NCBI GenBank assembly: GCA_948505485.1
Contig: CAOPQH010000008.1
Coordinates: 1 to 19,161, forward strand
Length of the DNA stretch: 19,161 bases
From: an uncultured Clostridia bacterium
GTDB taxonomy: Bacteria; Bacillota; Clostridia; TANB77; CAG-508
Direction of reading: 5' to 3'
Numbering within the stretch: position 1 is the first letter of the stretch; the number at the start of each line of letters is the position of its first letter. This document shows positions 1-10,300 of this stretch, in pieces. Under the pieces are notes generated by a model. That model ran no database searches, was not told where the DNA came from, and saw only the letters and a program-made list of their open reading frames with translations. The position numbers and the translations under genes are program-made.

Positions 1-2
1 AA

Positions 3-590
3 AAATTTGATTATACAAAAGGATTTAAATTTAGTACCTATGCAACTTGGTGGATTAGACAAGCGATAACAAGAGCTATAGCAGACCAAGCTAGAACAAT
101 AAGGATACCAGTTCATATGGTAGAAACAATAAATAAATTAATTAGAACATCAAGACATTTATTACAACAATTAGGTAGAGAGCCAACTCCTGAAGAGATA
201 GCAGAAGAAATGGAAATTCCAGTTGAAAAAGTAATGGAAATACAAAAAATAGCACAAGACCCAGTATCACTTGAAACTCCAATAGGAGAAGAAGATGATA
301 GTCATTTAGGAGATTTTATACAAGATGAAGATTCTCCAGCACCACATGATTCAGCAGCATATACACTATTAAAAGAACAATTAGAAGAAGTAATGAATAC
401 ATTAACTCCAAGAGAGGCTAAAGTGTTAAAATTAAGATTTGGATTAGATGATGGAAAAGCTAGAACACTTGAAGAAGTTGGTAAAGAGTTTCAGGTAACA
501 CGTGAAAGAATAAGACAAATTGAAGCAAAAGCTTTAAGAAAATTAAGACACCCAAGTAGAAGTAAAAAACTAAAAGATTATATGGCATAA
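3..590 (+). CDS. rpoD: Primary RNA polymerase sigma factor RpoD/SigA, 3' part
   Basis: This is the C-terminal 195 residues of the housekeeping sigma-70 factor, which directs core RNA polymerase to -35/-10 promoters. The gene starts before the window, and the open frame runs in from position 3. The first residues (FSTYATWWIRQAITRAIADQ) are region 2.3-2.4, which melts and reads the -10 element. Region 3 follows (IRIPVHMVETINKL, with the GREPTPEEIA helix). Region 4 ends the protein: LTPREAKVLKLRFGLDDG, then the helix-turn-helix TLEEVGKEFQVTRERIRQIEAKALRKLRHP that contacts the -35. An ATG at 117 is internal, not a start. A terminator lies 6 bases after the stop. The family assignment is nearly certain. 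An alternative sigma factor is unlikely, because region 4 matches the primary-factor consensus almost throughout. Confidence 0.97.
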   Translation, partial: KFDYTKGFKFSTYATWWIRQAITRAIADQARTIRIPVHMVETINKLIRTSRHLLQQLGREPTPEEIAEEMEIPVEKVMEIQKIAQDPVSLETPIGEEDDSHLGDFIQDEDSPAPHDSAAYTLLKEQLEEVMNTLTPREAKVLKLRFGLDDGKARTLEEVGKEFQVTRERIRQIEAKALRKLRHPSRSKKLKDYMA

Positions 591-596
591 AACAAG

Positions 597-630
597 AATA
601 AAGTATATAACGTTATATACTTTATTTTTT
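597..630 (+). terminator. Rho-independent terminator after rpoD
   Basis: A perfect 30-base palindrome (597-626, centred on ACGT at 610-613) includes AAAGTATATAAC paired with GTTATATACTTT. It runs into a T-rich tract ending at 630. It begins 6 bases after the rpoD stop codon. The stem is AT-rich, so its strength is uncertain. It could work in both directions. Confidence 0.8.
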
Positions 631-672
631 GTTTTACTTATGTTAAAATAAGGAAAAAAGGAGAGATATAAT

Positions 673-1737
673 ATGAGTAAAATAACTAATTTTATTAATA
701 ATTTAACAATAGAGCAAATAGTAGACATTTGGATTGCAATTGCAATTATTTTATTTTTTCAAATATTTAAATCTGGATTATCATATATAGTAATTAAATT
801 ATTTAAAGTTAAAGAGAAGAATCCTAAAAAGATTAAAAATAATGCATTTTTTATACCGCTAAAAGCATTTTTTTCAGTATTAGGGGTATATATAGCTATA
901 TTATTTGTAAGAGAACCTATCAATATTAGTCAAGAAGTAATTAATATTATAAATAAAATATTTAAAATAATTTTAATAATAACAACATCTACAGGCATTG
1001 CAAAAAGTATGACTCCAAAATCAAGTTTTGCTAAAAAATTTATAAAAAACAAAGAAAAAGAACTAGATGATTCTGTATTAAATTTTATATTAAAAATAGT
1101 AAGAGGAATTATTTATGTTATAGGAGCATTTTTAGTTATAACAGAACTAGGATATAATTTAAATGGATTAGTTGCAGGGCTAGGATTAGGTGGAGTTATT
1201 TTTACTCTTGCAGCACAAGATACTGCTAAGAACTTGTTTGGAGGATTAGTTATATTTTTAGATAAACCATTTAAAGTTGGTGATTGGATTGAAGTCGGAA
1301 CTTATGAAGGAACTGTAGAAGATATGACATTTAGAAGCACTAGAATTAGAGTGTTTGAAAATGCTTTAGTCAATATTCCAAACTCTATAGTTGCTGAATC
1401 ATCAATTATAAATTGGAGTAGGATGGAAAAAAGAAGATATAAAATAAATTTAGTTTTAGAATTAGATACTCCACTTGAAAAAGTAGAAAAAATAAAATCT
1501 GAAATACATAAGATGTTAGAAAATAGAGATGCTGTAATGGATGATACAATATTAGTTAAATTTGATGAAATAACTGATAATGGAATAGATATTTTAGTAT
1601 ATGCATATACCGAATGTGTTGATTATCCAAGCTTTTTATCAGCAAAAGAAAATATAAATTATAAAATTATGCAGATATTAAAAAAAGAAAATGTGGAATT
1701 AGCTTATAATACGCAAACAATTCAAATAAAAAAATAG
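673..1737 (+). CDS. MscS-family small-conductance mechanosensitive channel
   Basis: This 354-aa membrane protein is predicted to open under membrane tension and release solutes during hypo-osmotic shock. Hydrophobic segments lie at about 15-43, 59-79, 89-110 and 135-195. The last contains the pore helix, with the glycine/alanine pattern GLVAGLGLGGVIFTLAAQDTAKN. The typical MscS beta domain follows directly (LDKPFKVGDWIEVGTYEGTVEDM, then TRIRVFENALVNIPNS). A soluble alpha/beta C-terminal domain completes it. The length suits a four-helix YnaI/YkuT-like member rather than the three-helix E. coli MscS. AAGGAGAG at 658-665 precedes the ATG by 7 bases. The gene appears monocistronic, between the rpoD terminator and a structured RNA. 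The family is very secure; the exact subclass is inference. Confidence 0.95.
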   Translation: MSKITNFINNLTIEQIVDIWIAIAIILFFQIFKSGLSYIVIKLFKVKEKNPKKIKNNAFFIPLKAFFSVLGVYIAILFVREPINISQEVINIINKIFKIILIITTSTGIAKSMTPKSSFAKKFIKNKEKELDDSVLNFILKIVRGIIYVIGAFLVITELGYNLNGLVAGLGLGGVIFTLAAQDTAKNLFGGLVIFLDKPFKVGDWIEVGTYEGTVEDMTFRSTRIRVFENALVNIPNSIVAESSIINWSRMEKRRYKINLVLELDTPLEKVEKIKSEIHKMLENRDAVMDDTILVKFDEITDNGIDILVYAYTECVDYPSFLSAKENINYKIMQILKKENVELAYNTQTIQIKK

Positions 1738-1740
1738 AAA

Positions 1741-1772
1741 TTCACAAAAAAAACATAAAAGTAAAGTATAAT
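1741..1772 (+). promoter_or_regulatory. Candidate sigma-A promoter for the structured RNA
   Basis: A consensus -10, TATAAT, lies at 1767-1772, so transcription would start near 1779, just before the first stem of the RNA at 1788. The best -35-like hexamer, TTCACA at 1741-1746, is 20 bases upstream, which is longer than the usual 17. The -10 is therefore convincing and the -35 is weak. Confidence 0.5.
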
Positions 1773-1787
1773 TATACAAATAATATA

Positions 1788-1945
1788 ACTATTTAGTTAG
1801 CCGTATCTTAAAGTCCGCGCAGGGGGATTCAATATTTTTATTACATGCCGGTAGGAAGACCCCAGCTATGTTTACAGAGGCAATGGAATAAAAATATTGA
1901 ATTACCCGTTGCAGGACATCAGAAGAACTATAATAACTAAATAGT
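1788..1945 (+). ncRNA. Long-hairpin structured RNA, 6S RNA-like
   Basis: These 158 bases are less AT-rich than their surroundings and fold into one long interrupted rod. A perfect 12-bp closing stem pairs ACTATTTAGTTA (1788-1799) with TAACTAAATAGT (1934-1945). A large internal bubble follows (1800-1812 opposite 1918-1933). The rod then re-forms with GTCC/GGAC (1813-1816/1914-1917), a GGG/CCC step (1822-1824/1905-1907) and a perfect 16-bp stem (1827-1842/1887-1902). An apical region at 1843-1886 holds GCC...GGC. Closing stem, central bubble and long terminal stem is the architecture of 6S RNA, which mimics an open promoter and binds the housekeeping RNA polymerase. The length is slightly below the usual 180-200. 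A -10 box sits just upstream. It could instead be a structured leader of the response regulator at 1977. The structure is clear; the 6S identity rests on shape only. Confidence 0.55.
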
Positions 1946-1976
1946 AATAAATATATGCTAAAAAGGAGATATAAAA

Positions 1977-2657
1977 ATGGTAGATACTACTGTTTTAATA
2001 GTTGATGATGAGCAAAGAATGAGAAAATTGATAAAAGATTTTCTAATGAACAAAGGATATAATATTTTAGAAGCAGAAGATGGAGAAAAGGCTTTAGAAG
2101 TTTTTGAAGAAAACAAAAATAAAATAAACTTAGTATTGCTAGATGTAATGATGCCCAAATTAGATGGGTGGTCTGTATTAAGAGAAATCAGACAAAAATC
2201 AAAAGTACCAGTTATAATGCTAACTGCTAGAGGAGAAGAACAAGATGAACTATTTGGATTTGAATTAGGAGTAGATGAATATATCTCAAAACCTTTTAGT
2301 CCTAAGATATTAGTAGCTAGAATAGAAGCTATTTTAAAAAGAATAAATGGAGATAAAGAAAACACAAAAGATTACGATGGAATTGTTATAGATAAAGAAG
2401 GAAGGACTGTTACTGTAGATGGCAAGTTAATAGAATTAAGTTTAAGAGAATACGAATTATTAAAATACTTATTAGATAATGAAAATATTGCTTTATCAAG
2501 AGATAAGATATTAAATAACGTTTGGAATTATGACTACTATGGAGATTCTAGAACAATTGATAGTCACATAAAAAAAATAAGACATAAAATTGGAAAAAAA
2601 GGAAAATACATACAAACAGTTAGAGGAATAGGATACAAATTTGAAATAAGAAAGTAA
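1977..2657 (+). CDS. OmpR/PhoB-family response regulator of a two-component system
   Basis: This is a 226-aa DNA-binding transcription factor activated by phosphorylation. The receiver domain (about 4-118) shows the acidic pair D10-D11, the phospho-acceptor D56 (LLDVMMPKLDG), T83 (MLTA) and the conserved lysine K105 (ISKPF). A winged-helix effector (about 130-225) carries the typical LSLREYELLKYLLDN and a recognition region ending DSRTIDSHIKKIRHKIG. The histidine kinase at 2681 follows after 23 bases, so the two are almost surely one operon and partners. AAGGAG at 1963-1968 is 8 bases from the ATG. The 5' leader contains the structured RNA at 1788-1945, so transcripts starting near 1779 could include both. 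The signal and regulon cannot be read from the sequence. Confidence 0.95.
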   Translation: MVDTTVLIVDDEQRMRKLIKDFLMNKGYNILEAEDGEKALEVFEENKNKINLVLLDVMMPKLDGWSVLREIRQKSKVPVIMLTARGEEQDELFGFELGVDEYISKPFSPKILVARIEAILKRINGDKENTKDYDGIVIDKEGRTVTVDGKLIELSLREYELLKYLLDNENIALSRDKILNNVWNYDYYGDSRTIDSHIKKIRHKIGKKGKYIQTVRGIGYKFEIRK

Positions 2658-2680
2658 TAAAAACAAAGTAGGATATAAAA

Positions 2681-4183
2681 ATGGAAAAGATAAAGAATAA
2701 ATTAAAATCAGTAAGAGTAAAGCTATTTTTGACTTTTTCTACTGCCATATTATTAATTGTTGTTGTTTTAATATTATTAAATAATATAGTATTAGAAACA
2801 TTTTATTTATATAACAAAAAAAATACTTTAAAATTAGTATATTCTCAAATAAATGACTATTATAATAATCCCCAAAGTGATATTAATTTAGAAGAAGAAT
2901 TAGAAAAGATAGCAATAAAAAATAATTTTGATATTTTAATAAGTAGTGATAATAATACAAGTGTATATACCTCAGATGAAAACTTTTATGCAACACTAGG
3001 TCAAATGAGGTCTATGGTAACAAGATTTTATATTGGAAGAGATGAAGTATTAGAAAAAGGAAATCAATACTCAATAAAGCAAATGAAAGATACTAGAACA
3101 GGAATAAATTACGTATTGCTTTCTGCTAAATTAGATAACGGATATTTACTATACATTAGGATACCAATTACTTTAATTAAAGAAAGTGTAAAAATATCAA
3201 ATGAATTTTTATATCTAATAGCAATAATTACTATATTACTTGGAGGAATTTTAGGGTCTATAATATCAAGGAGATTTACAGAGCCTATACTAGAATTAAA
3301 TGATATAGCTAATAAAATGTCAAAGTTAGATTTTAGCCATAAATATAAAGTTACAGATATAGATGATGAAATAAATAATTTAGGAAAAAGTATAAATACC
3401 ATGTCAGATACTTTAGAGAAGACCATTAAACAATTAAGAAGTAGTAATTCAGAACTAGAAAGAGATATAGAAGAAAAATCAAGAATTGACGAAATGAGAA
3501 AAAGTTTCATATCTGATGTATCACATGAATTAAAAACACCAATAGCGCTTATACAAGGATATAGTGAAGGATTATTAGAAAATGTAAATAGTGATGAAGA
3601 AAGCCGAAAATTTTATGCAGAAGTAATACTAGATGAATCTAATAAAATGGACCAGTTAGTTAAACAACTTCTTGAACTTATGAAACTAGAATACGGAAAA
3701 AGAGAATTTAACAATAAACAATTTAATATAGTTGAATTGGAAAAAGAAGTTCTTAGAAAGACACATGTTATGCTTGAAGAAAAAGAAGTAAAAGTACAAT
3801 ATAATGAAGATAAAAAAATAAATGTATATGCAGACGATTTTTATATAGAGCAAGTAATAACTAATTATCTAACAAATGCAATTAAACATGTTAAAGAAGT
3901 AGATGGAGAGAAGTATATAAAAATAGAAAATATAGTAGATACAGAAAAAAATAAAGTAATAGTAAAAGTATTTAATACAGGTGATAATATAGATGAAGAA
4001 AATCAAGACAGAATTTGGAAGAGATTTTATAAAATAGATGAATCTCGTAACAGAAACGATGGAGGTACAGGAATAGGACTTTCATTAGTAAAAGCAATTA
4101 TGAACAACTATAATAATGCATACGGAATAAAAAATAAATATAATGGAGTAGAATTTTATTTTGAATTAGATATTGACGAATAG
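2681..4183 (+). CDS. Membrane sensor histidine kinase, partner of the upstream regulator
   Basis: This 500-aa protein senses an unknown signal outside the membrane and phosphorylates its regulator. In order it has a first membrane helix (about 13-35), an extracellular sensor loop of roughly 140 residues with no recognisable fold, a second membrane helix (about 176-196), a HAMP linker, and a coiled-coil stretch (ELERDIEEKSRIDEM). The HisKA box follows with H282 in SDVSHELKTPIALIQGYSEGL, and then an HATPase domain with the N box (NYLTNAIKH) and G boxes (GDNIDEENQDRIWKRFYK and GGTGIGLSLVKAIM). All catalytic motifs look intact. The ribosome binding site is weak (GTAGGAT), which fits translational coupling to the regulator gene 23 bases upstream. 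A terminator follows the stop directly. The family is certain; the ligand is unknown. Confidence 0.95.
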   Translation: MEKIKNKLKSVRVKLFLTFSTAILLIVVVLILLNNIVLETFYLYNKKNTLKLVYSQINDYYNNPQSDINLEEELEKIAIKNNFDILISSDNNTSVYTSDENFYATLGQMRSMVTRFYIGRDEVLEKGNQYSIKQMKDTRTGINYVLLSAKLDNGYLLYIRIPITLIKESVKISNEFLYLIAIITILLGGILGSIISRRFTEPILELNDIANKMSKLDFSHKYKVTDIDDEINNLGKSINTMSDTLEKTIKQLRSSNSELERDIEEKSRIDEMRKSFISDVSHELKTPIALIQGYSEGLLENVNSDEESRKFYAEVILDESNKMDQLVKQLLELMKLEYGKREFNNKQFNIVELEKEVLRKTHVMLEEKEVKVQYNEDKKINVYADDFYIEQVITNYLTNAIKHVKEVDGEKYIKIENIVDTEKNKVIVKVFNTGDNIDEENQDRIWKRFYKIDESRNRNDGGTGIGLSLVKAIMNNYNNAYGIKNKYNGVEFYFELDIDE

Positions 4184-4214
4184 GAGCTTTTCCCCTTTTT
4201 GAGAAAGGCTCTTT
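4184..4214 (+). terminator. Terminator of the two-component operon
   Basis: GAGCTTTTC (4184-4192) pairs with GAAAGGCTC (4203-4211), 9 pairs including one G-T, and TTT follows. It starts at the base after the kinase stop codon. The T tract is short, so termination may be partial and could allow some read-through into the glucan synthase gene. Confidence 0.7.
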
Positions 4215-4301
4215 ATAAATATTAAATTGTATTTTTATTGCATAAAATTTCCACAATTTGCAAACAATAACTCAAAACAGTAATTGCAAGGAGTGGAAAA
4301 G

Positions 4302-7300
4302 TTGAGAGAATATAAAATCTTAAACATTGATGGAGCTTTATTAGATAAAAATCAACTAGAAAGATATTTAGAGAAGGTTGCTTCAAATCATAATTTGAAA
4401 CTAAAATCTGATAGAAAGACATATCCTGTACCTAGAATGCTTGAAAATTATGAAGTGATAAAAGATGTGTATGATTTACTAAATGAACATGTAAAATTAG
4501 GAATTAACATTCATCCAGCAGGAGAATGGCTATTAGATAATTTTTATATTATAGAAGAAACTGTAAAATCCATACAAAAAGAATTATCTTTAAAAAAGTA
4601 TACTAATTTTCTAGGCATACAAAATGGATATAATAAAGGCTTTGCTAGAATATATGTATTAGCCACAGAAATAGTTGCATACACAAATAATAAAATAGAA
4701 AAAGAAGACTTAGAAAGATATTTGCAAGCATATCAAACTAAGAAAACATTAAGTATGGATGAAATATGGAACATAAGCATATTTCTAGAAATTGCAATTA
4801 TAGAAAAAATAAGAGAAATATGTGAAAGAATATATGTGTCACAAGTACAAAAATATAAAGTAGAAAATATGGTAGAGAGATTAGTTGAACAAAAAGACAA
4901 AAGTGAGCAAGTTTTTAACACAAAAAATATCTTAAAAAATGATAATAAAATTTTTAAAGATATGAAATATCCATTTATAGAATATATGTCATATGTACTA
5001 AAAAGATATGGAAAAAAAGCAAATAGTTATTTAAAAATATTAGAAGAAGAAGTAGAAAAAACAGGAACTACAGTCTCAGAAGTAATAAAGAAAGAGCACT
5101 TTGATATTGCTGTAAGAAGAGTGTCAATTGGAAACAGTATAACAAGTTTAAAAACAATATTAAGGATTAATTTTTTAGAAATATTTGAAAGAATAAATGG
5201 TGTAGAAGAGATATTAAGGCAAGATCCTGCAGGAGTATATGACAAAATGGATTATAGAACTAAAGATTACTATAGAAATGTAATAAAAGAGATATCTAAA
5301 AAAACAAAAATATCTGAGTTCTATATAGCAAACAAAATATTAAAATTAGCCATGAAATCAAAAAATAAGACAAAAAAACAACATATAGGATATTATTTGA
5401 TTGATGAAGGAATAAATTTGTTATATTCTGAATTAGAGTTTAAGAAAAATAAAAAAGTAAATAATGAATTAAAATCAAGATTGTATGTATTTACAATATA
5501 TTTAATTGTATTACTTTTTTCGTATGCAGTTATAAGTATATTAAATAAATGCATACACAATATATGGATATCTCTAATATTAGGATTAATATCAATAATA
5601 CCTATTTCAGAATTAATAATACAATTAGCTCAATATATCTTAGGAAAAATAGTTAAGCCTAAGATGATACCTAAACTTGATTTTTCTAATGGTATTAACA
5701 AAGAAAACGCTACAATGGTAATAATACCAACTATATTAAATTCTAGACAAAAAGTTAAAGATTTAATGCAAAAGTTAGAAGTATTTTATTTATCAAATAA
5801 GAGTGAAAATATTTATTTTACACTACTTGGAGACTGCACGCAAAGTAGTAAAGAAAAAGAAAACATAGATGAAGAAATTATCCAAGAAGGTTTAAAACAA
5901 GTAAAGTTTTTAAACAAAAAATATAGCAAAGAAAATGATCAAATATTTAATTTTCTATACAGAAATAGAATATGGAATGAAAAAGAAAATTCATATTTAG
6001 GTTGGGAAAGAAAAAGAGGAGCAATACATGAATTTAATGAATATATGTTAGGAAATTCAAAAAATACATTTAGAGTTAACACTATAAATAAAATTCCTAA
6101 AATTAAGTATATAATTACATTAGATGCAGATACAGATTTAGTTCTTAATACAGCTTTTGAATTAATTGGTGCAATGGCACATGTGCTAAATACACCAGTT
6201 ATAGATAAAAAGCGAAAAATAGTAGTAGATGGATATGGATTAATACAACCACGAATAGGAGTGAATTTAAATATTAGTCATAAAAACTTATTTACAGAGT
6301 TATTTGCGGGTGCAGGAGGAATCGATTCTTATACAAATGCTATATCTGACATATATCAAGATAATTTCGGAGAAGGGATTTTTACAGGAAAAGCAATTTA
6401 TGATTTAGAAGTGTTTTCAGAAGTGCTTTCAGATGCATTTCCAGAAAATACAGTATTAAGTCATGACTTATTGGAAGGTAATTATTTAAGATGTGGATTA
6501 GCAACAGATATTTTACTAATGGATGGATATCCAAGTAAATATACTAGTTTTATGAGTAGATTATCAAGATGGATACGTGGAGATTGGCAAATAAGCAAAT
6601 GGCTAAATAAAAAAATAAGAAATTCAGAGAAAATAATAAAAAATCCTTTAAATTTTTTATCTAAGTATAAAATACTAGATAATTTACGTAGAAGTTTATT
6701 CGAGGTATCAGTGATACTAGAAATTGTATGTTTTAAAATATTAGAAATAATATATAATGTAAATTTAAATAATATAATAATATCTTTATTAACTATATTA
6801 ATTTTTCCTTTTATTTTAGAAATTATAGATAGTATAATTTTTAAAAAACAAGGAGAAGAAAGGCAAAAAACATTTACTCCAGAAATTAATGGAATAAAAG
6901 GTGCATTTTTAAGAGTTATTATTACTTTAGGGTGTGTACCACATAAAGCCTATGAATCTACAAAAGCAATTATAAAAACTTTATACAGAAAAATTATATC
7001 AAAAAGAAATTTACTAGAATGGGTAACATCAGAAGAAGCAGAAAAACTTTCTAATACAGATATAATATCATATTATAAAATGATGTTTATTAATATTATT
7101 CTTGGAATATTATTAATAATAAGTAGTATAAAACCAATAAAAATATATTTATTATTTATTGCAGTATTATGGCTATTAGCACCATTATTTATGTGCTATA
7201 TAAGTAAAGACAAAAATAAAATAAAGAAAGTAGACAAGTTATCAGAAAAAGATAAAGAATATGTTTATAAAATAGGAGAAGCTACATGGCAATTTTTTAA

Positions 7301-10300
7301 AGATAATTTAAATAAAGATAATAATTACCTTATAACAGATAATTATCAAGAAAGCAGATTACAAGCTACTGTTAATAGAACATCTTCAACAAATATAGGA
7401 TTATCATTATTAGCTGTAGTATCTGCCTATGATTTGAAATATAGCAATTTAAAAGAAACTATAGAATTATTAAATAATATTATAAAAACTGTAGAAGATC
7501 TTCAAAAATGGAATGGACATTTATATAATTGGTACAATATAAAAACAAAAGAACCACTAATACCAAGATATATATCGACTGTAGATAGTGGAAACTTTAT
7601 TGGATATTTATATGTAATTAAGCAATTTTTATTAACAATTATAAATGAACCAATAACTATAAAAAGAATAAAAAAACAGGATATAAAAAATAAATATAAA
7701 TTAGATTTAGTAACAAATAATATACAAAGTTTAAAAGAAAAAAGTGAAATTATAAATACAAGTAGAAATCTATTAAAAATTATTGATTGTATTATTGAAA
7801 AAACAGATTTTAAAGTATTATATAATGACGAAAAAAGATTGTTTTCAATAGGATTTAATATAGAAGAAAACAAATTAACAAATTCATATTATGATTTGTT
7901 AGCATCAGAAGCTAGGCAGGCAAGCTTGGTTGCAATTGCTAAAAGAGATATTTCATCAAAGCATTGGAATAATTTAAGCAGAACATTAACAAATTTAGAC
8001 AAATATAAAGGATTGCTTTCGTGGTCAGGTACAGCATTTGAATATTTAATGCCAAATATAAATATTCCTAGATATGAGGGAAGTTTATTAGATGAATCTT
8101 CTAAATTTGCTATTATGAGTCAAATGCAATATTGTAAAAAATTAGGAATTTCATGGGGAATGTCAGAGGCAGCCTTTAATTTAAAAGATTTACAGTCTAA
8201 TTATCAATATAAAGCATTTGGAATACCGTGGCTAGGTCTAAAAAGAGGATTAGCAGATGAATTTGTTATTTCAAGTTATGGTAGTATTTTAGCAATAAAT
8301 GAGATGCCAAATGAAGTAGTTGAGAACCTAAAAAGATTAGAAAAAGAAGGAATGTTAAGTAAATATGGATTTTATGAAGCAATAGACTATACACCATCGA
8401 GATTAGAAAAAGGAAAAAAATTTGAACAAGTAAAAACCTATATGGCTCATCATCAAGGACTAATATTAATATCAATCAACAATTTATTTAATAATAATAT
8501 AACACAAACAAGGTTTGCTAAAAACCCAGAAATGCAAACAATTGAGATACTTCTGCAAGAAAGAATGCCTACAAAAACAATTATAGCTAAGGAAGACAAG
8601 AAAAAGTTAGAAAAATTAAAATATAAAGATTATGAGAACTATAGCATAAGAGAATACAATAAATTAGAAGAAGAATTTGTTAGAGGAAATGTAATTTCAA
8701 ATGATGATTATACAGTTGCAATAAACCAAAACGGATTAGGAGTAAGTAAATTCAAAGAGATATATATAAATCGATATAAAAAAACAGATGATTATCCACA
8801 GGGAATATTTTTCTATATAAAAAATATTAAAAATAAGGCAATATGGTCTACAAATTACAATAATTTTATCTCAAAACCTGATAAATATAATATTAAATTT
8901 ATGCCAGACCAAGATGAATTTGAAAGAGTGGATCAAAGTATAGAGACAAAAATGAAAGTTACAGTTGCATTAAATGAAAATGTAGAAATAAGAAGATTAG
9001 AAATAAAAAACTTTGGAAAAGATGAAGAAACATTAGAAATATATAGTTATTTTGAACCTGTACTTTCTAATAAAAAACAAGATTATTCACATCCAGCATT
9101 TAACAATTTATTTTTAGTTTATGAATATGATGAAGATACAAAAAATTTAATTGTAAAAAGAAAAAAAAGAGCCAAATCAGAAAAAGAAGTATATTTAGCA
9201 ACGCAAATATTCACAGAAAGTGAAACAATTGGGGATTATGAGTTTGAAATAGACAAAGAAAAGTTTTTTAAAAGAGGAAATTTAGAGATACCACAAATGA
9301 TAAAAAAATCATTACCATTATCAAATGATATAGGGCTAGTAACAGATCCTATTGTAGCAATGAAGAGAACAATAAAAATAAAACCAGATGAAAAAATATA
9401 TATAGATTTGGTATTATCAGTAGATTACGAAAGAGAAAAAGCTATAGAAAATTTAAACAAATATAAAAATAAAGAAAATGTTAATAGAATATTTGAATTA
9501 TCAAGAGCAAAAGTAGAAGCACAAAATAGATATTTAGGAATAAAAAGTAAAGATATAGATGTATATCAAAAAATGTTATCATATATGATTTTTAGAAATC
9601 CGTTAAAATCAATATACACTAAAAACATGGCAAATACTTCTTATAAACAAAGTGATTTATGGAAATATGGTATATCAGGGGATTTACCTATAATACTAGT
9701 GAAAATCAAAGATGTAAATGATATATATGTAGTAGGACAAGTATTAAAGGCATATGAGTTTTTCAGAACAAAGAATTTTGAAGTAGAGATTGTAATTATG
9801 GATGAAGAAAAACACAGTTATGAAAACTATGTAAGAGAAGAAATAGAAACTGCAATATTAAACCATCAAATAGCATTCATGAAAAATATTAGAGGTGGAA
9901 TATTTGTAATACCAAAAGGCGAAATAGAAAAAGAAGATATCAACTTGTTTAAAGTAGTTGCAGATATAATCATAGATGCACGTAAAGGAGAATTAAAAGT
10001 AATATTAGATGATCTAGAAGAAGAAAGTGTAGAAAACTACAAAAAAATTGAATCGAAAAACAATAATATAATGCAACCAATAGAAGAAAGTAATGAAAAT
10101 ATTAATATAATTCAAGACATAAACACCATAAAATATTATAATGAATATGGAGGTTTTTCAAATGATGGAAAAGAATATTTAATTGTAAACAACAAAGAAA
10201 AGAGACTTCCGTCAGTATGGAGCCATGTAATGGCGAATGAAAAATTTGGAACAATCATCACAGAAAATGGTGGTGGATATTCTTGGTACAAAAACAGTAG

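Noticed and set aside
1788..1945. Riboswitch such as c-di-GMP, yybP-ykoY or guanidine, or SRP RNA
   Set aside because: None of the conserved core motifs that I know for these classes is visible; the fold is one long rod with a bubble. This was judged by eye only.
4284..4301. Synthase start at the upstream TTG (4284)
   Set aside because: The Shine-Dalgarno AAGGAG at 4288-4293 lies downstream of it and is spaced correctly for the TTG at 4302.
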